A DNA stretch of 45,936 bases from assembly GCA_029858285.1 (NCBI GenBank), contig JAOUFN010000020.1, positions 1 through 45,936 of the forward strand, written 5' to 3'. Origin of the DNA: Nitrospirota bacterium (GTDB lineage Bacteria > Nitrospirota > JACRHL01). The notes under the pieces are model-generated. The model ran no database searches. It worked only from the letters and a program-made list of their open reading frames with translations, and was not told the origin of the DNA. Positions 1-8,646 of this stretch are shown one piece after another. The translations under genes and the position numbers were made by a program. Every line of letters begins with the position of its first letter. Position 1 is the stretch's first letter.

Positions 1-866
1 GTGGGCATAGCAGGCACACTGCCATTGGACACAGCGTAACCCCCGTTGAACGCGGTGGTGTACGTGGTGGCCCAGACATTGGTCGTGGCGGCCCAGGTCA
101 CGTTGGTGACCGTCTTGCTGTTAAAGATCTGGTTGTGGGCAAGGGTAGTGCCAAACCAGTTACCACCATCCTGATATTTGCCCCACCCCGAGCCGTTGAT
201 GCTGCCGGACAGCGGAAGCCCGCCACTGAAATTGATGGCAACCATTGTAGCCATGTTATTTTCGGTCTGCCTGTCGTTGGCAGTGGACTTGTCGATGAGG
301 GTCTCGTTACCGCCCTGCGTGAGGCTGATCGATTGGTTGGTAAAGTAATTCGCCGTGAAATCAGTCAAGGTGGTGCTACCCAGTCCGGTCAGGTTGGCGT
401 AGAAGCTGCCATTCATCGAATCCCAGGTACCGGTGTAGTTGCCGGTGGCGTCCGCAGTACAGGTGGCGGCACCGCCCAAAGTCAGCCATCCCTGGGTATA
501 GTTGATGGTGGCGGGGTAGGTGAAACCAGCGGCGGCGGCATACGCGGCCGCAGTGTAGTTAAGTGTCTGCTTCGGACAACCGGAGTTCAAATTGATCGGG
601 TCCAGATCCCCGGCAGACATGGGCATTTCGCCCATAGCGTCCGTCACCGGATCCATACCCATGCCCCTGACCAAGTTGAGAACCAACGCCTGATTGTCCG
701 CCAGCGTGGAGGACCAGTACAGGCTCGCAGGCTTGTTGCTGTTGCCCACCACCGGGGCGCCGACCGCGTTGTCGCTGCCGCAACCCGCGGCCACCAGGCC
801 CGCCACCGCCGCCACGGCAACCGCCGCAGCCGCCTTGCTGGCCGTGCTGTTAAAAATCGTTTTCAT
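1..866 (-). CDS. Secreted lipoprotein, function unknown (C-terminus beyond window)
   Basis: The frame stays open from ATG 866 to the window edge (288 complete codons), so the 3' end is missing. The N-terminus reads MKTIFNSTASKAAAAVAVAA and continues into GLVAAGC. This is a basic n-region, an Ala/Val-rich hydrophobic core and a Cys at about residue 30 that fits a relaxed lipobox, so signal peptidase II processing and membrane anchoring are likely. The mature part is rich in Asn, Thr, Gly, Ser, Tyr and Trp, poor in charge, and has a few Cys, which suggests an extracytoplasmic beta-rich protein. A GGAGAGG ribosome-binding site lies about 8 nt before the ATG. I recognise no family. The opposite strand is also open for long stretches here, but it has no comparable signal peptide or ribosome-binding site. 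Confidence 0.75.
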   Translation of the reverse strand, partial: MKTIFNSTASKAAAAVAVAAVAGLVAAGCGSDNAVGAPVVGNSNKPASLYWSSTLADNQALVLNLVRGMGMDPVTDAMGEMPMSAGDLDPINLNSGCPKQTLNYTAAAYAAAAGFTYPATINYTQGWLTLGGAATCTADATGNYTGTWDSMNGSFYANLTGLGSTTLTDFTANYFTNQSISLTQGGNETLIDKSTANDRQTENNMATMVAINFSGGLPLSGSINGSGWGKYQDGGNWFGTTLAHNQIFNSKTVTNVTWAATTNVWATTYTTAFNGGYAVSNGSVPAMP

Positions 867-1258
867 CGTGTGTCCCTCTCCTGTGTGTTGTACAAATAGC
901 GGAAGGTCCCATCACCCCATCTGGTGGCAGGCAATCCTTCCGCTCAATTCCCGGCTGTGTTGTTCAAGGTCTGCAATCAACCTCATCGGGTATTGCTACC
1001 CCTCTCCAGAAGGTCGTTTCAAACCACAAGATTCCGTCGCAAACCAGCGCGCGCCATCCTTGCGGGCACTGGCCCACCCCCGTTTCCGGGAGCTGCGCAT
1101 CACCTTGCGGTCCTGCGTCGGGGGCTTATTCAAGCAGGTGATTCGGTAACTGTCAACCCGCCAATACCCCGGAATTTCAATGAATTGCATATTATGTGTG
1201 CAGACATCCGCCACACTGCCCACATAGCGAACAGATAGCGGGAAACACCGGCACACCG
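867..1258 (-). other. Intergenic leader region of the lipoprotein gene
   Basis: About 390 bp with no convincing gene. Read on the minus strand, it holds a sigma70-like promoter (1128-1156), then a leader of about 250 nt. Near the gene the leader contains an 8-bp inverted repeat, GCGGAAGG/CCTTCCGC (about 899-942), with an inner CACC/GGTG pair. I recognise no known riboswitch class. Confidence 0.4.
1128..1156 (-). promoter_or_regulatory. Sigma70-like promoter for the lipoprotein gene
   Basis: On the minus strand TTGACA (1156-1151) is followed after exactly 17 bp by TTGAAT (1133-1128). The -35 is a perfect consensus and the -10 matches 4 of 6. It points at the lipoprotein gene and predicts a 5' leader of about 250 nt. 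Confidence 0.5.
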
Positions 1259-1297
1259 AAAAAAGGCCCCCGGAGCCGTAAGCTCGCGGGGGCCTTT
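1259..1297 (-). terminator. Intrinsic terminator after ahcY
   Basis: On the minus strand, AAAGGCCCCCG pairs with CGGGGGCCTTT around a short loop and is followed by a run of T (A-run 1259-1264 on the plus strand). It lies about 50 bp past the ahcY stop codon. Confidence 0.8.
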
Positions 1298-1346
1298 GGA
1301 GGTCGCAGTCCGTCGCGCCAGCGGGGCGCGGCGTGCCGGATCGGTA

Positions 1347-2648
1347 TCAGTAGCGGTAGTGCTCCGGCTTGTACGGCCCCTCGACCGGCACGTCGATGTA
1401 GGTGGCCTGCTGCGGGGTCAGCACGTCCAGCTCCACGCCGATCTTGCTCAGGTGCAGGCGGGCGACCTTTTCGTCCAGCACCTTGGGCAGCACATACACG
1501 CCGATCTCGTACTTGTCGGCGTGGTTCCACAGCTCGATCTGCGCCATCACCTGATTGGTGAAGGAGTTGGACATCACGAAGCTCGGGTGGCCGGTGGCGC
1601 ACCCCAGGTTCACCAGCCGCCCTTCGGCCAGGATGATGATCTGCTTGCCGTCCGGGAAGGTCACCCGGTCCACCTGCGGCTTGATGTTGTCCCACGGCAG
1701 GCTGCGGATTTCGGCGATTTCGATCTCGGAGTCGAAGTGGCCGATGTTGCACACGATGGACTGGTCCTTCATGGCTTCCATGTGCTTGCGGGTGATCACC
1801 CGCTCGTTGCCGGTGGTGGTCACAAAGATGTTGCCGAGTTTGGCGGCGTCGTTCATCTTCATCACCCGGTAGCCCGCCATGGCGGCCTGCAGGGCGCAGA
1901 TGGGGTCGATTTCGGTGACGATCACCTGGGCGCCCATGCCCGCGAAGGCCTGCGCGCACCCCTTGCCCACGTCGCCGTAGCCGACCACCACCGCCACCTT
2001 GCCCGCGATCATCACGTCGGTGGCGCGCTTGATGCCGTCCAGCAGCGACTCGCGGCAGCCGTACAGGTTGTCGAACTTGGATTTGGTGACAGAATCGTTG
2101 ACGTTGAACGCGGGCACCATCAGCTTGCCCTTCTTGTGCATTTCGTACAGGCGGTGCACGCCGGTGGTGGTCTCTTCCGAGATGCCGCGCACGTCCTTCA
2201 TCAGTTCGGGGAACTTGTTGTGCATCATCACGGTCAGGTCGCCGCCGTCGTCCAGAATCATGTTCGGGCGCCAGCCGGCCGGGCCGAGGATGGTCTGCTC
2301 GATGCACCAGTCGAATTCCTGCTCGTTCATGCCCTTCCACGCGAACACCGGAATGCCCGCGGCGGCGATGGCGGCGGCGGCCTGATCCTGGGTGCTGAAG
2401 ATGTTGCAGGACGACCAGCGGATCTCGGCACCCAGCTTCACCAGCGTCTCGATCAGCACGGCGGTCTGGATGGTCATGTGCAGGCAGCCCGCGATGCGTG
2501 CGCCGGACAGCGGCTTGCTCTTGCCGAACTCCTCGCGCAGGGACATCAGGCCCGGCATTTCGGCCTCGGCGATCTCGACCTCCTTGCGGCCCCACACGGC
2601 CAGTTTGATGTCGGCAACCTTGTAATCGGTAAAAGTAGCGGTAGACAC
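1347..2648 (-). CDS. ahcY: Adenosylhomocysteinase (S-adenosyl-L-homocysteine hydrolase)
   Basis: 433 residues, the normal length for the family. It splits S-adenosylhomocysteine into adenosine and homocysteine, relieving product inhibition of methyltransferases, and acts as a cytosolic NAD-bound tetramer. Visible signatures are the substrate-domain segment [16 protein letters not shown], the NAD-binding [17 protein letters not shown] near residue 220, the [10 protein letters not shown] segment, and the C-terminal KPEHYRY, which in this family reaches into the partner subunit's cofactor site. The start is GTG at 2648, chosen because AAGGAGA lies just upstream and the protein then begins [17 protein letters not shown], like homologues. 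It lies downstream of metK on the same strand with a terminator hairpin between them, so it may be partly or wholly separately transcribed. Confidence 0.97.
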   Translation of the reverse strand: MSTATFTDYKVADIKLAVWGRKEVEIAEAEMPGLMSLREEFGKSKPLSGARIAGCLHMTIQTAVLIETLVKLGAEIRWSSCNIFSTQDQAAAAIAAAGIPVFAWKGMNEQEFDWCIEQTILGPAGWRPNMILDDGGDLTVMMHNKFPELMKDVRGISEETTTGVHRLYEMHKKGKLMVPAFNVNDSVTKSKFDNLYGCRESLLDGIKRATDVMIAGKVAVVVGYGDVGKGCAQAFAGMGAQVIVTEIDPICALQAAMAGYRVMKMNDAAKLGNIFVTTTGNERVITRKHMEAMKDQSIVCNIGHFDSEIEIAEIRSLPWDNIKPQVDRVTFPDGKQIIILAEGRLVNLGCATGHPSFVMSNSFTNQVMAQIELWNHADKYEIGVYVLPKVLDEKVARLHLSKIGVELDVLTPQQATYIDVPVEGPYKPEHYRY

Positions 2649-2678
2649 GGCAGTCTCCTTGTTGTTCAGGTCCGGACG

Positions 2679-2720
2679 AAAAAATTGCGGGGCGCCCCCG
2701 GCTGAAGGGTGCGCCCCGCT
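2679..2720 (-). terminator. Intrinsic terminator between metK and ahcY
   Basis: On the minus strand, GCGGGGCGC pairs with GCGCCCCGC across a loop of about 14 nt and is followed by AATTTTTT. The flanking GGACGAA/TTCGTCC can extend the stem. It ends metK transcripts, or it could attenuate read-through into ahcY. Confidence 0.75.
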
Positions 2721-2764
2721 TCGTCCACGATTTATCTATACAGACAATGCACTTGCGGCCCGCC

Positions 2765-3937
2765 TCAGGCGCCCAGCTTTCCAGCCGCCTTCTTGAGCGT
2801 GTCGGCCATGTCGGTGCGCTCCCAGGTAAAATCCTTGTCCTCGCGGCCAAAGTGCCCATAGGCCGCAGTCTTGCGGTAGATGGGGCGCCGCAGGTCCAGG
2901 GTCGTGATGATGCCCTTGGGGGTCAGGTCGAAGTGCTTGCGCACCAGCTTTTCCATCTCCTTGTGGGGGATGGAGCCGGTGCCGAAGTCGTGCACATAGA
3001 CCGACACCGGCTCGGCCACGCCGATGGCGTAGGCCACCTGCACCTCGGCGCGCTGCGCCAGACCCGCCGCCACCAGGTTCTTGGCGATGTAGCGGGCCAT
3101 GTAGCAGGCCGAGCGGTCCACCTTTGTGGGGTCCTTGCCCGAGAACGCGCCGCCGCCATGGCGGCCCATGCCGCCGTAGGTGTCGACGATGATCTTGCGC
3201 CCGGTGAGACCGGCGTCGCCGTGCGGGCCGCCGACCACGAAGCGGCCGGTGGGGTTCACGTGAATGGCCACGGTGTCATAGTTGACCATGTTGGCGGGGA
3301 TCACCGGCTGGATGATCTTCTCCAGCACGTCCTCGCGGATTTCGCGCAGGGTGATGTCCGGGCTGTGCTGGGTGGACAGCACGATGGCTTCCACGGCCAC
3401 CGGTTTGTAATCCTCGTAGCGGATGGAGACCTGCGTCTTGCCGTCCGGACGCAGGTAGTGGAGCACGTCCTTCTTGCGCACTTCGGCCAGTTTGTGGGCC
3501 AACTGGTGCGACAGGGCGATGGGCATTGGCATCAACGAGGGGGTCTCGTTGGTGGCATAGCCGAACATCAGCCCCTGGTCGCCCGCGCCGCCGGTGTCCA
3601 CGCCCATGGCGATGTCCGGGCTTTGCGAATGGATGGACGACAGCACCGCGCAGGTTTCGTAGTCGTAGCCGTAGGCCGCATGGGTGTAGCCGATGTCCTT
3701 GATGACACCGCGCACCAGGTCCTGAATTTCCACATAGGTATTGGTGGTTACCTCGCCACACAGCATGGCGAGGCCGGTGGTGACGGTGGTCTCCACCGCC
3801 ACGCGGCTCATGGGGTCACCCGCCAGCATGGCGTCCAGCACCGCGTCGGAAATCTGGTCGCAGATTTTGTCGGGGTGGCCTTCGGTTACGGATTCGGAGG
3901 TGAAAAGGAAATCACCCTCACCGGTTTTACGCGACAT
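2765..3937 (-). CDS. metK: S-adenosylmethionine synthetase
   Basis: 390 residues. It makes SAM from methionine and ATP, releasing phosphate and pyrophosphate, as a cytosolic tetramer that needs Mg and K. Signatures include [20 protein letters not shown] at the N-terminus, [12 protein letters not shown] near residue 115, the P-loop-like [17 protein letters not shown], and HFGRED near the C-terminus. The ATG at 3937 is chosen over the upstream in-frame ATG at 3958 because a near-perfect AGGAGGAATCC ribosome-binding site lies between them. A sigma70-like promoter about 210 bp upstream gives a long leader. Downstream are a terminator and ahcY, the next step in the SAM cycle. Confidence 0.97.
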   Translation of the reverse strand: MSRKTGEGDFLFTSESVTEGHPDKICDQISDAVLDAMLAGDPMSRVAVETTVTTGLAMLCGEVTTNTYVEIQDLVRGVIKDIGYTHAAYGYDYETCAVLSSIHSQSPDIAMGVDTGGAGDQGLMFGYATNETPSLMPMPIALSHQLAHKLAEVRKKDVLHYLRPDGKTQVSIRYEDYKPVAVEAIVLSTQHSPDITLREIREDVLEKIIQPVIPANMVNYDTVAIHVNPTGRFVVGGPHGDAGLTGRKIIVDTYGGMGRHGGGAFSGKDPTKVDRSACYMARYIAKNLVAAGLAQRAEVQVAYAIGVAEPVSVYVHDFGTGSIPHKEMEKLVRKHFDLTPKGIITTLDLRRPIYRKTAAYGHFGREDKDFTWERTDMADTLKKAAGKLGA

Positions 3938-4409
3938 GGATTCCTCCTGAAGAAACACTCAAATAAAGGAACGACAAACACGCCTGTTAATGATTTTCCG
4001 GACAGGCCCAGGTCGAACAACCGCTCCCCTGCAACAGGTTACGCGACAGTCTTCCAGGCCCCACCCTTCAACGGGGAAGGCGCGAGCACAACAATCCCCC
4101 CGGACCATAAACGCGCAGTTCTCACAGTATGGCCGGTCCCGCCATTTTTATCATCGAATTGGCGTTTTTGTCAAATGGTGTCACTGAATTGGAATTTTGT
4201 GCCTCCCCTGTGAATCAAGGCGACCATGTGCCTGAGTTAGCGGCAGAGCGCCCCGGACCGAGCATGGCGCGGGGGGGCGTTTTTGTGGCAGAATGGGCCG
4301 TGGCGCCCGCCATCGGTTGCCTGTTCATTGCGCATTTTAGATCACCCCCACCCCGCCCCCCCCGCACGCCGTCCCCATCCGGTCAGGGCGGGCGGCGCAT
4401 TCAGGACCC
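3938..4409. other. Divergent intergenic region between metK and the rep-like helicase
   Basis: About 470 bp without a convincing gene. The minus-strand promoter of metK and its leader of about 200 nt occupy the left part. The right part is C-rich and holds no clear plus-strand promoter. I looked for the conserved cores of SAM-I, SAM-II and SAM/SAH riboswitches in the metK leader and did not find them. Confidence 0.4.
4147..4174 (-). promoter_or_regulatory. Sigma70-like promoter for metK
   Basis: On the minus strand TTGACA (4174-4169), 16 bp, then GATAAA (4152-4147), set in a locally AT-rich stretch. The predicted start is near 4139, leaving about 200 nt of leader before the metK ATG. Confidence 0.5.
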
Positions 4410-6422
4410 ATGGCCCAGCCCCGCGAAGCAATCTCCCTCAAGGACCTCAACTCCGAGCAGCGCGAGGCCGTGGTGCACCGCGAGGGGCCGCTGATCGTGT
4501 TCGCGGGCGCGGGCACCGGCAAGACGCGGGTCATCACCTACCGCATCGCCCACATGATCTCGGAACGCGGCGTACCGGGCTCCAAAATCCTCGCCGTCAC
4601 CTTCACCAACAAGGCCGCGCGGGAAATGCGCGAGCGCGTGCGCGAGCTTTTGGGCGAGGGTGGCGCACGCGGCACCACCATCTCCACCTTTCACTCCCTG
4701 TGCGTGCGCATCCTCCGGGAGGACGGCCACCACATCGGCCTGGGCGAGAATTTTTCCATCTTCGCCGAGGCCGACCAGTCGGCCCTGATCCGCGCCCTGC
4801 TCACCGAAGCCGGCGTCGAGGCCCCCCCCGGCGAAATCCTCGCCGCCATCTCCCTGGCCAAAAACCGCCTCATCACCGCCTCCGACTACCCCACCGAAAC
4901 CGCCCAGGACGTGCTGGTTCAAGGCATCTACGGCCAGTACCAGAACCAGCTCGCAGGCATGAACGCGGTGGATTTTGACGATTTGCTGCTGTCCGTCATC
5001 CGCCTGTTCCGCGCCCACGGCCACGCCAAGGTTGGCTGGCAGCGACGCTTCGAGCACATGCTGGTGGACGAGTTTCAGGACACCAACACCGCCCAGTACG
5101 AACTGCTGCGCCTGCTGTGGTCCGGCCACGGCTCCCTGTGCGTGGTGGGCGACGACGACCAGTCCATCTACACCTGGCGCGGCGCCGCCGCCGACACCTT
5201 TCAGCGCTTCGCCGCCGATTTTGCCCCGTGCAAGGAGGTGGTGCTGACCCAGAATTACCGCTCCACCACCCACATTCTGGACGCCGCCCACGCCATCATC
5301 ACCGGCGTCCCGGAGCGCAAGGACAAAAAATTGTGGTCGGCCCTCGGCAAGGGCGCGCCCATCGAGATCGTCACCGCCACCGACGCCGATCACGAGGCCC
5401 GGCAGGTGGTGGAGCGCATCAATCTGGCGCGCTTTGCGGGCAAAAAGGACCTGTCCGAGTTTGCCGTGCTGATCCGCACCAACATCCAGAGCCGCCCCTT
5501 CGAGGCCGCCCTGCGCGAATCCCATCTGCCCTACGTGGTGGTGGGCGCCACCGGCTTTTTCGACCGTCAGGAGGTGCGCGACCTCACCGCCTACCTGCGT
5601 TTTCTGCACAACGACGCCGACGAGGTGGCCCTGCGGCGCATCGTCAACACCCCCCGGCGCGGCATCGGCGCGGGCACCCTGGCGGGCTGCGGCCGCTTTG
5701 CCCAGGCCCACGGCATCAGCCTGTTCGAGGCCATGGACAAGGCCCCCGTCGTGCCCGATCTGCCCAAGGCCTCCGTGCCCGCCCTGCGCACCTTCGTGGA
5801 CCTGATCGCCGAACTGCGCTTCGATTTCCAGCACGGCGACCTGATCGCCGCCCTGCGCCGGGTGATTCAGGACACCGGTCTGGCCGGACACTGGGTCGAG
5901 AGCGCCGACAACGAGCGTCAGGGCGAAGCCCGGGTGGAAGGCGCCGAGGAGATTGTGCGCATGTTGTCCAACTACATGAAGCGCGAGTTCGCCCCCACCC
6001 TGGCCGGTTTTCTGGAACACCTGTGCCTGCTGGACCGTCTGGACGACAACGACGAAACCGGCAAGGGCAAGGTGACCATTATCACCCTGCACGCGGCCAA
6101 GGGGCTGGAGTTCCCCCACGTGTTCCTGGCCGGGTTCGAGGAGGGTTTTTTGCCCCACACCCGCAGCGTGGAGGAAGGCCGGGAACTGTCCGAGGAGCGG
6201 CGCCTGGCCTATGTGGGCCTCACCCGCGCCCAGCGGCGGCTGACCATCTCCTACGCCCGTACCCGCAGCCGTTATGGTGAGCAGCAGGGCCGCACCCCCA
6301 GCCGCTTTCTGGCGGACATCCCGCCCCATCTGATCGGCAGCGGCGAAGAGGTGGAGCCGGAGGCCAGTGCCGAGGATCTGGCCGCCGGCTTCTTCTCCGC
6401 CATGAAAGACATGCTCAAATAG
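4410..6422 (+). CDS. rep: ATP-dependent DNA helicase, Rep/UvrD/PcrA family (SF1A)
   Basis: 670 residues, matching Rep (about 670) better than UvrD (about 720). A 3'-5' DNA translocase that clears proteins from DNA or supports replication and repair. Visible helicase motifs are Q-motif LNSEQREAVVH, Walker A AGAGTGKT (32-39), Ia AVTFTNKAAREM, II VDEFQDTN, III GDDDQSIYTWRGA, IV LTQNYRST, V TLHAAKGLEFPHVFLAGFEE, and VI EERRLAYVGLTRAQ. The tail FFSAMKDML is short and lacks the UvrD/PcrA Tudor-like extension. The start is ATG 4410 with only a weak AGGA upstream. It is the first gene of a plus-strand run, and a G/C hairpin follows its stop. Rep rather than UvrD/PcrA is an inference. Confidence 0.92.
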   Translation: MAQPREAISLKDLNSEQREAVVHREGPLIVFAGAGTGKTRVITYRIAHMISERGVPGSKILAVTFTNKAAREMRERVRELLGEGGARGTTISTFHSLCVRILREDGHHIGLGENFSIFAEADQSALIRALLTEAGVEAPPGEILAAISLAKNRLITASDYPTETAQDVLVQGIYGQYQNQLAGMNAVDFDDLLLSVIRLFRAHGHAKVGWQRRFEHMLVDEFQDTNTAQYELLRLLWSGHGSLCVVGDDDQSIYTWRGAAADTFQRFAADFAPCKEVVLTQNYRSTTHILDAAHAIITGVPERKDKKLWSALGKGAPIEIVTATDADHEARQVVERINLARFAGKKDLSEFAVLIRTNIQSRPFEAALRESHLPYVVVGATGFFDRQEVRDLTAYLRFLHNDADEVALRRIVNTPRRGIGAGTLAGCGRFAQAHGISLFEAMDKAPVVPDLPKASVPALRTFVDLIAELRFDFQHGDLIAALRRVIQDTGLAGHWVESADNERQGEARVEGAEEIVRMLSNYMKREFAPTLAGFLEHLCLLDRLDDNDETGKGKVTIITLHAAKGLEFPHVFLAGFEEGFLPHTRSVEEGRELSEERRLAYVGLTRAQRRLTISYARTRSRYGEQQGRTPSRFLADIPPHLIGSGEEVEPEASAEDLAAGFFSAMKDMLK

Positions 6423-6438
6423 GGGGGGAAATCCCCCC
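6422..6438 (+). repeat. G6-AAAT-C6 stem-loop at the end of the helicase gene
   Basis: A perfect GGGGGG/CCCCCC stem with a short AT loop overlaps the stop codon of the helicase gene. There is no T-run, so it may protect the transcript end or stall polymerase rather than act as a standard terminator. Confidence 0.35.
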
Positions 6439-6685
6439 GGCGGCGGGCACGGCCCGCACCGGTTTTTGCACAAATCAGCCGAAGGGCCGCGTCCATCGCG
6501 CAACGGGCCATCCCGGACAGCGCGGCCCGGACAGCGCGGCCCGGGAAAAACACCCTCGGCCCGCCCCAAGGTTTGGCGTGTTTGCCCGGAAGGCTCCGCG
6601 AATCCCCCTGCCGCCCTGGCCTGAACGCGGGAATTTTTTGTACAGTGGGCCGGTCTCCCGATCCGCCCCCCGAACCGGACGTGTC

Positions 6686-7546
6686 ATGCCCAACCCGCCC
6701 CGAGAATCCGAAGACCCGGACGCCTACCAGCCCTCGCCGGATGAACTGGAGGGCCACGCCGCGCAGGACGCGCAGGACACCGTGAACATGGAAGACTCCC
6801 CGGACGACCCCGGCGGACCGGACGCGGAAGCGGACGATTTCGACCCGGAGGAAGCCCGCGCCCACGAGCAGGATTTCATGCTCAAAAGCGGCATCGCCCT
6901 GTTTTTGGTGGTGGTGGCATTTACCTTCGGGGTGTGGTCGTTGCAGTGGTCCCTGCTGAACAAAAAGGCCACCCGTCCCGAGGTCGCCCACAAAATCACC
7001 ATCCCTGTCACCGGTCTGCACCGGGCCATGCACGGGCAGGGCATCATCCTGCACCAGAGCGGCAACCCGGCGGAACTGGACGACTGGGTGAAGGCCACCC
7101 TCGGCCCCCACGCCTCGGTGCCGGACCTGTCGGCGGCGGGGCTGTCTCCGGTGGGGGCGCGGGCGCTCAAAACCGGCAAGGGCTTCGGCTTCATCCGCTA
7201 TCAGGGCAGCGGGGGCGATCTGCTGGTGCTGTTCTCCCCACGGGACATGATGGTGGTCCCCGCCGAAGTGGAGTCCCTGCGGATGGGCGGTGCCGAGATG
7301 TGGCTGGAGACCACACCCACACTGCGCCTGCTTTACCTGCCGGGGGCCAGTGCCGACTGGGCGCTGGTGGCGGCGCCGGGGCAAGCCGACCTGCCCGCCG
7401 TGGCTCGGGTGATGCTGACGGCTCCGGGGGCCAACGGCTCCCGGCTGACGGCTCCCGGCCAACGGCTCCCGGCCAACGGCTCCCGGCCAACGGCTCCCGG
7501 CCAACGGCTCCCGGCTGACGGCTCCCGGCTGACGGCTCCCGGCTGA
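6686..7546 (+). CDS. Single-pass membrane protein with anti-sigma-like periplasmic domain
   Basis: 286 residues from ATG 6686, the start placed just before a strongly acidic N-terminus (PRESEDPDAYQPSPDELEGH). In-frame sequence further upstream is Pro/Arg-rich and looks non-coding. Residues about 1-70 are acidic and probably cytoplasmic. One hydrophobic helix, SGIALFLVVVAFTFGVWSL, follows. The domain after it carries a PDLSAAGLSPVGARAL segment and a following beta-rich stretch that recall the periplasmic half of RsiW-type anti-sigma or transmembrane regulators. No zinc-finger anti-sigma domain and no adjacent sigma factor are seen, so that role is uncertain. The last 43 or so residues are encoded by a 14-bp tandem array (7418-7550), and the stop codon itself lies in the last repeat unit. 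Confidence 0.65.
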   Translation: MPNPPRESEDPDAYQPSPDELEGHAAQDAQDTVNMEDSPDDPGGPDAEADDFDPEEARAHEQDFMLKSGIALFLVVVAFTFGVWSLQWSLLNKKATRPEVAHKITIPVTGLHRAMHGQGIILHQSGNPAELDDWVKATLGPHASVPDLSAAGLSPVGARALKTGKGFGFIRYQGSGGDLLVLFSPRDMMVVPAEVESLRMGGAEMWLETTPTLRLLYLPGASADWALVAAPGQADLPAVARVMLTAPGANGSRLTAPGQRLPANGSRPTAPGQRLPADGSRLTAPG

Positions 7547-7550
7547 CGGC
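7418..7550 (+). repeat. 14-bp tandem array at a gene 3' end
   Basis: One imperfect 16-bp unit and eight units of ACGGCTCCCGGC followed by TG or CA. The unit is not a multiple of three, so it is read in all three frames as TAPG, QRLPA and NGSR blocks. Units ending in TG give a TGA stop in one frame, which is used at 7544. Confidence 0.9.
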
Positions 7551-7634
7551 AGCGGCTCCTGACCGGGGGCGGTTTTCCTTTCTTTCCCCAAAGCGCATAA
7601 TGAACGCCCCTTTGGCCGCTTAAGGAGAGGCCCC

Positions 7635-8588
7635 TTGAATCAACCCATCGTCTGGCTGGACCCCGCCAAATGGCAGGCCATCGCCCTGCACGGCGTCGAA
7701 TTGCTGGTGATCCTGGCCGGGACCTTGCTGGCGCTGGGCGTCAGCCGCCGTGCCATGCGCCTGCTGGAAAAGCGTGCCCTGGAACGCATCCAGAAAGACG
7801 AAACGGTGCCCAGCGACGCATCCAAGCGCGCCCAGACCTTTGTGAAACTCACCCGCCAGGGGGTTACCGTCACCATCTGGGTGGTGGCGATTCTGGTGTT
7901 GTTGACCACCCTCGGCGTGGACATCCGGCCGATTCTTGCCAGCGCCGGCATCGCCGGACTGGCCCTTGGCTTTGGCGCGCAGAATCTGGTGCGCGACGTC
8001 ATCTCCGGCTTCTTCCTGACCATGGAAAATCAGGTGCGGGTGGGGGACGTGGCGCGCATCAACGGCACCGGCGGGCTGGTGGAAAACATCGGCCTGCGCA
8101 CCATTACCCTGCGTGACGCCGAGGGCACCGTGCATGTGTTCCCCAACGGCACCATCAACACCCTGGCCAACCTCACCATGGGCTGGTCGGCTGCGGTATT
8201 CGACATCGGCGTCGCCTACAACGAAGACACCGACCGGGTCTCCGACGTGATGCGCCGGGTGGGGGCGGAAGTGCGTGCCGATCCGGCCTTCGCGACCTGC
8301 ATTCTGGACGACCTGGAGCTGTTCGGCGTGGATTCCTTCGGCGATTCGGCGGTGGTCATCAAGGCGCGCATCCGCACCCACCCCGGCAAACAGTGGGACG
8401 TGGGGCGCGAATACCGGCGCCGCCTCAAGCAGGCGTTTGACCGCGAGGGCATCGAAATTCCCTTCCCCCAGCGCACCGTGCGGGTGGTGGAGGACGTGGA
8501 CGCCCGGCAAGGCTCCGGCCAGGCTGCGGTTCAACCCCCCGGAGCATCCTCTGGCGCCGCCCGCAAGTCTCCCCGTATCTTGGGATAA
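7635..8588 (+). CDS. Small-conductance mechanosensitive channel, MscS family
   Basis: 317 residues, similar to minimal MscS. It forms an inner-membrane channel that opens under membrane tension and releases solutes on osmotic downshock. An N-terminal hydrophobic helix (about 18-37) is followed by a second (about 78-96). The pore-lining TM3 is GIAGLALGFGAQNLVRDVISG, with the Ala/Gly pattern typical of MscS. Then come the beta domain (VRVGDVARINGTGGLVENI, FPNGTI) and the C-terminal alpha/beta domain. The start is TTG 7635, directly after a strong AAGGAGAGG site. It ends inside a 10-bp repeat array, 58 bp before the zinc transporter gene, so both may be co-transcribed. Confidence 0.9.
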   Translation: MNQPIVWLDPAKWQAIALHGVELLVILAGTLLALGVSRRAMRLLEKRALERIQKDETVPSDASKRAQTFVKLTRQGVTVTIWVVAILVLLTTLGVDIRPILASAGIAGLALGFGAQNLVRDVISGFFLTMENQVRVGDVARINGTGGLVENIGLRTITLRDAEGTVHVFPNGTINTLANLTMGWSAAVFDIGVAYNEDTDRVSDVMRRVGAEVRADPAFATCILDDLELFGVDSFGDSAVVIKARIRTHPGKQWDVGREYRRRLKQAFDREGIEIPFPQRTVRVVEDVDARQGSGQAAVQPPGASSGAARKSPRILG

Positions 8589-8640
8589 GCCGGGAGAAGC
8601 CGGGATAAGCCGGGATAAGCTGGAACAGGCCGGAACAAGC
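8581..8640 (+). repeat. Six 10-bp tandem repeats between mscS-like and zntB-like genes
   Basis: Six consecutive units of the pattern [CT]GG[GA]A-N-A[AG]GC with an exact 10-bp period. The mscS-type stop codon lies in the first unit and the next ATG is 7 bp after the last. Confidence 0.85.
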
Positions 8641-8646
8641 ACGGAA

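Noticed and set aside
135-899. Plus-strand frame at the left edge
   Set aside because: No ribosome-binding site and shadow-like composition. The minus strand has a lipoprotein signal and a good ribosome-binding site.
2649-2764. SAH riboswitch before ahcY
   Set aside because: The region is mostly a terminator hairpin. The SAH riboswitch core was not found by eye.
4401-6569. Long minus-strand frame opposite the helicase gene
   Set aside because: Gly/Ala/Val/Gln-rich translation without motifs. The plus strand has all SF1 helicase motifs.
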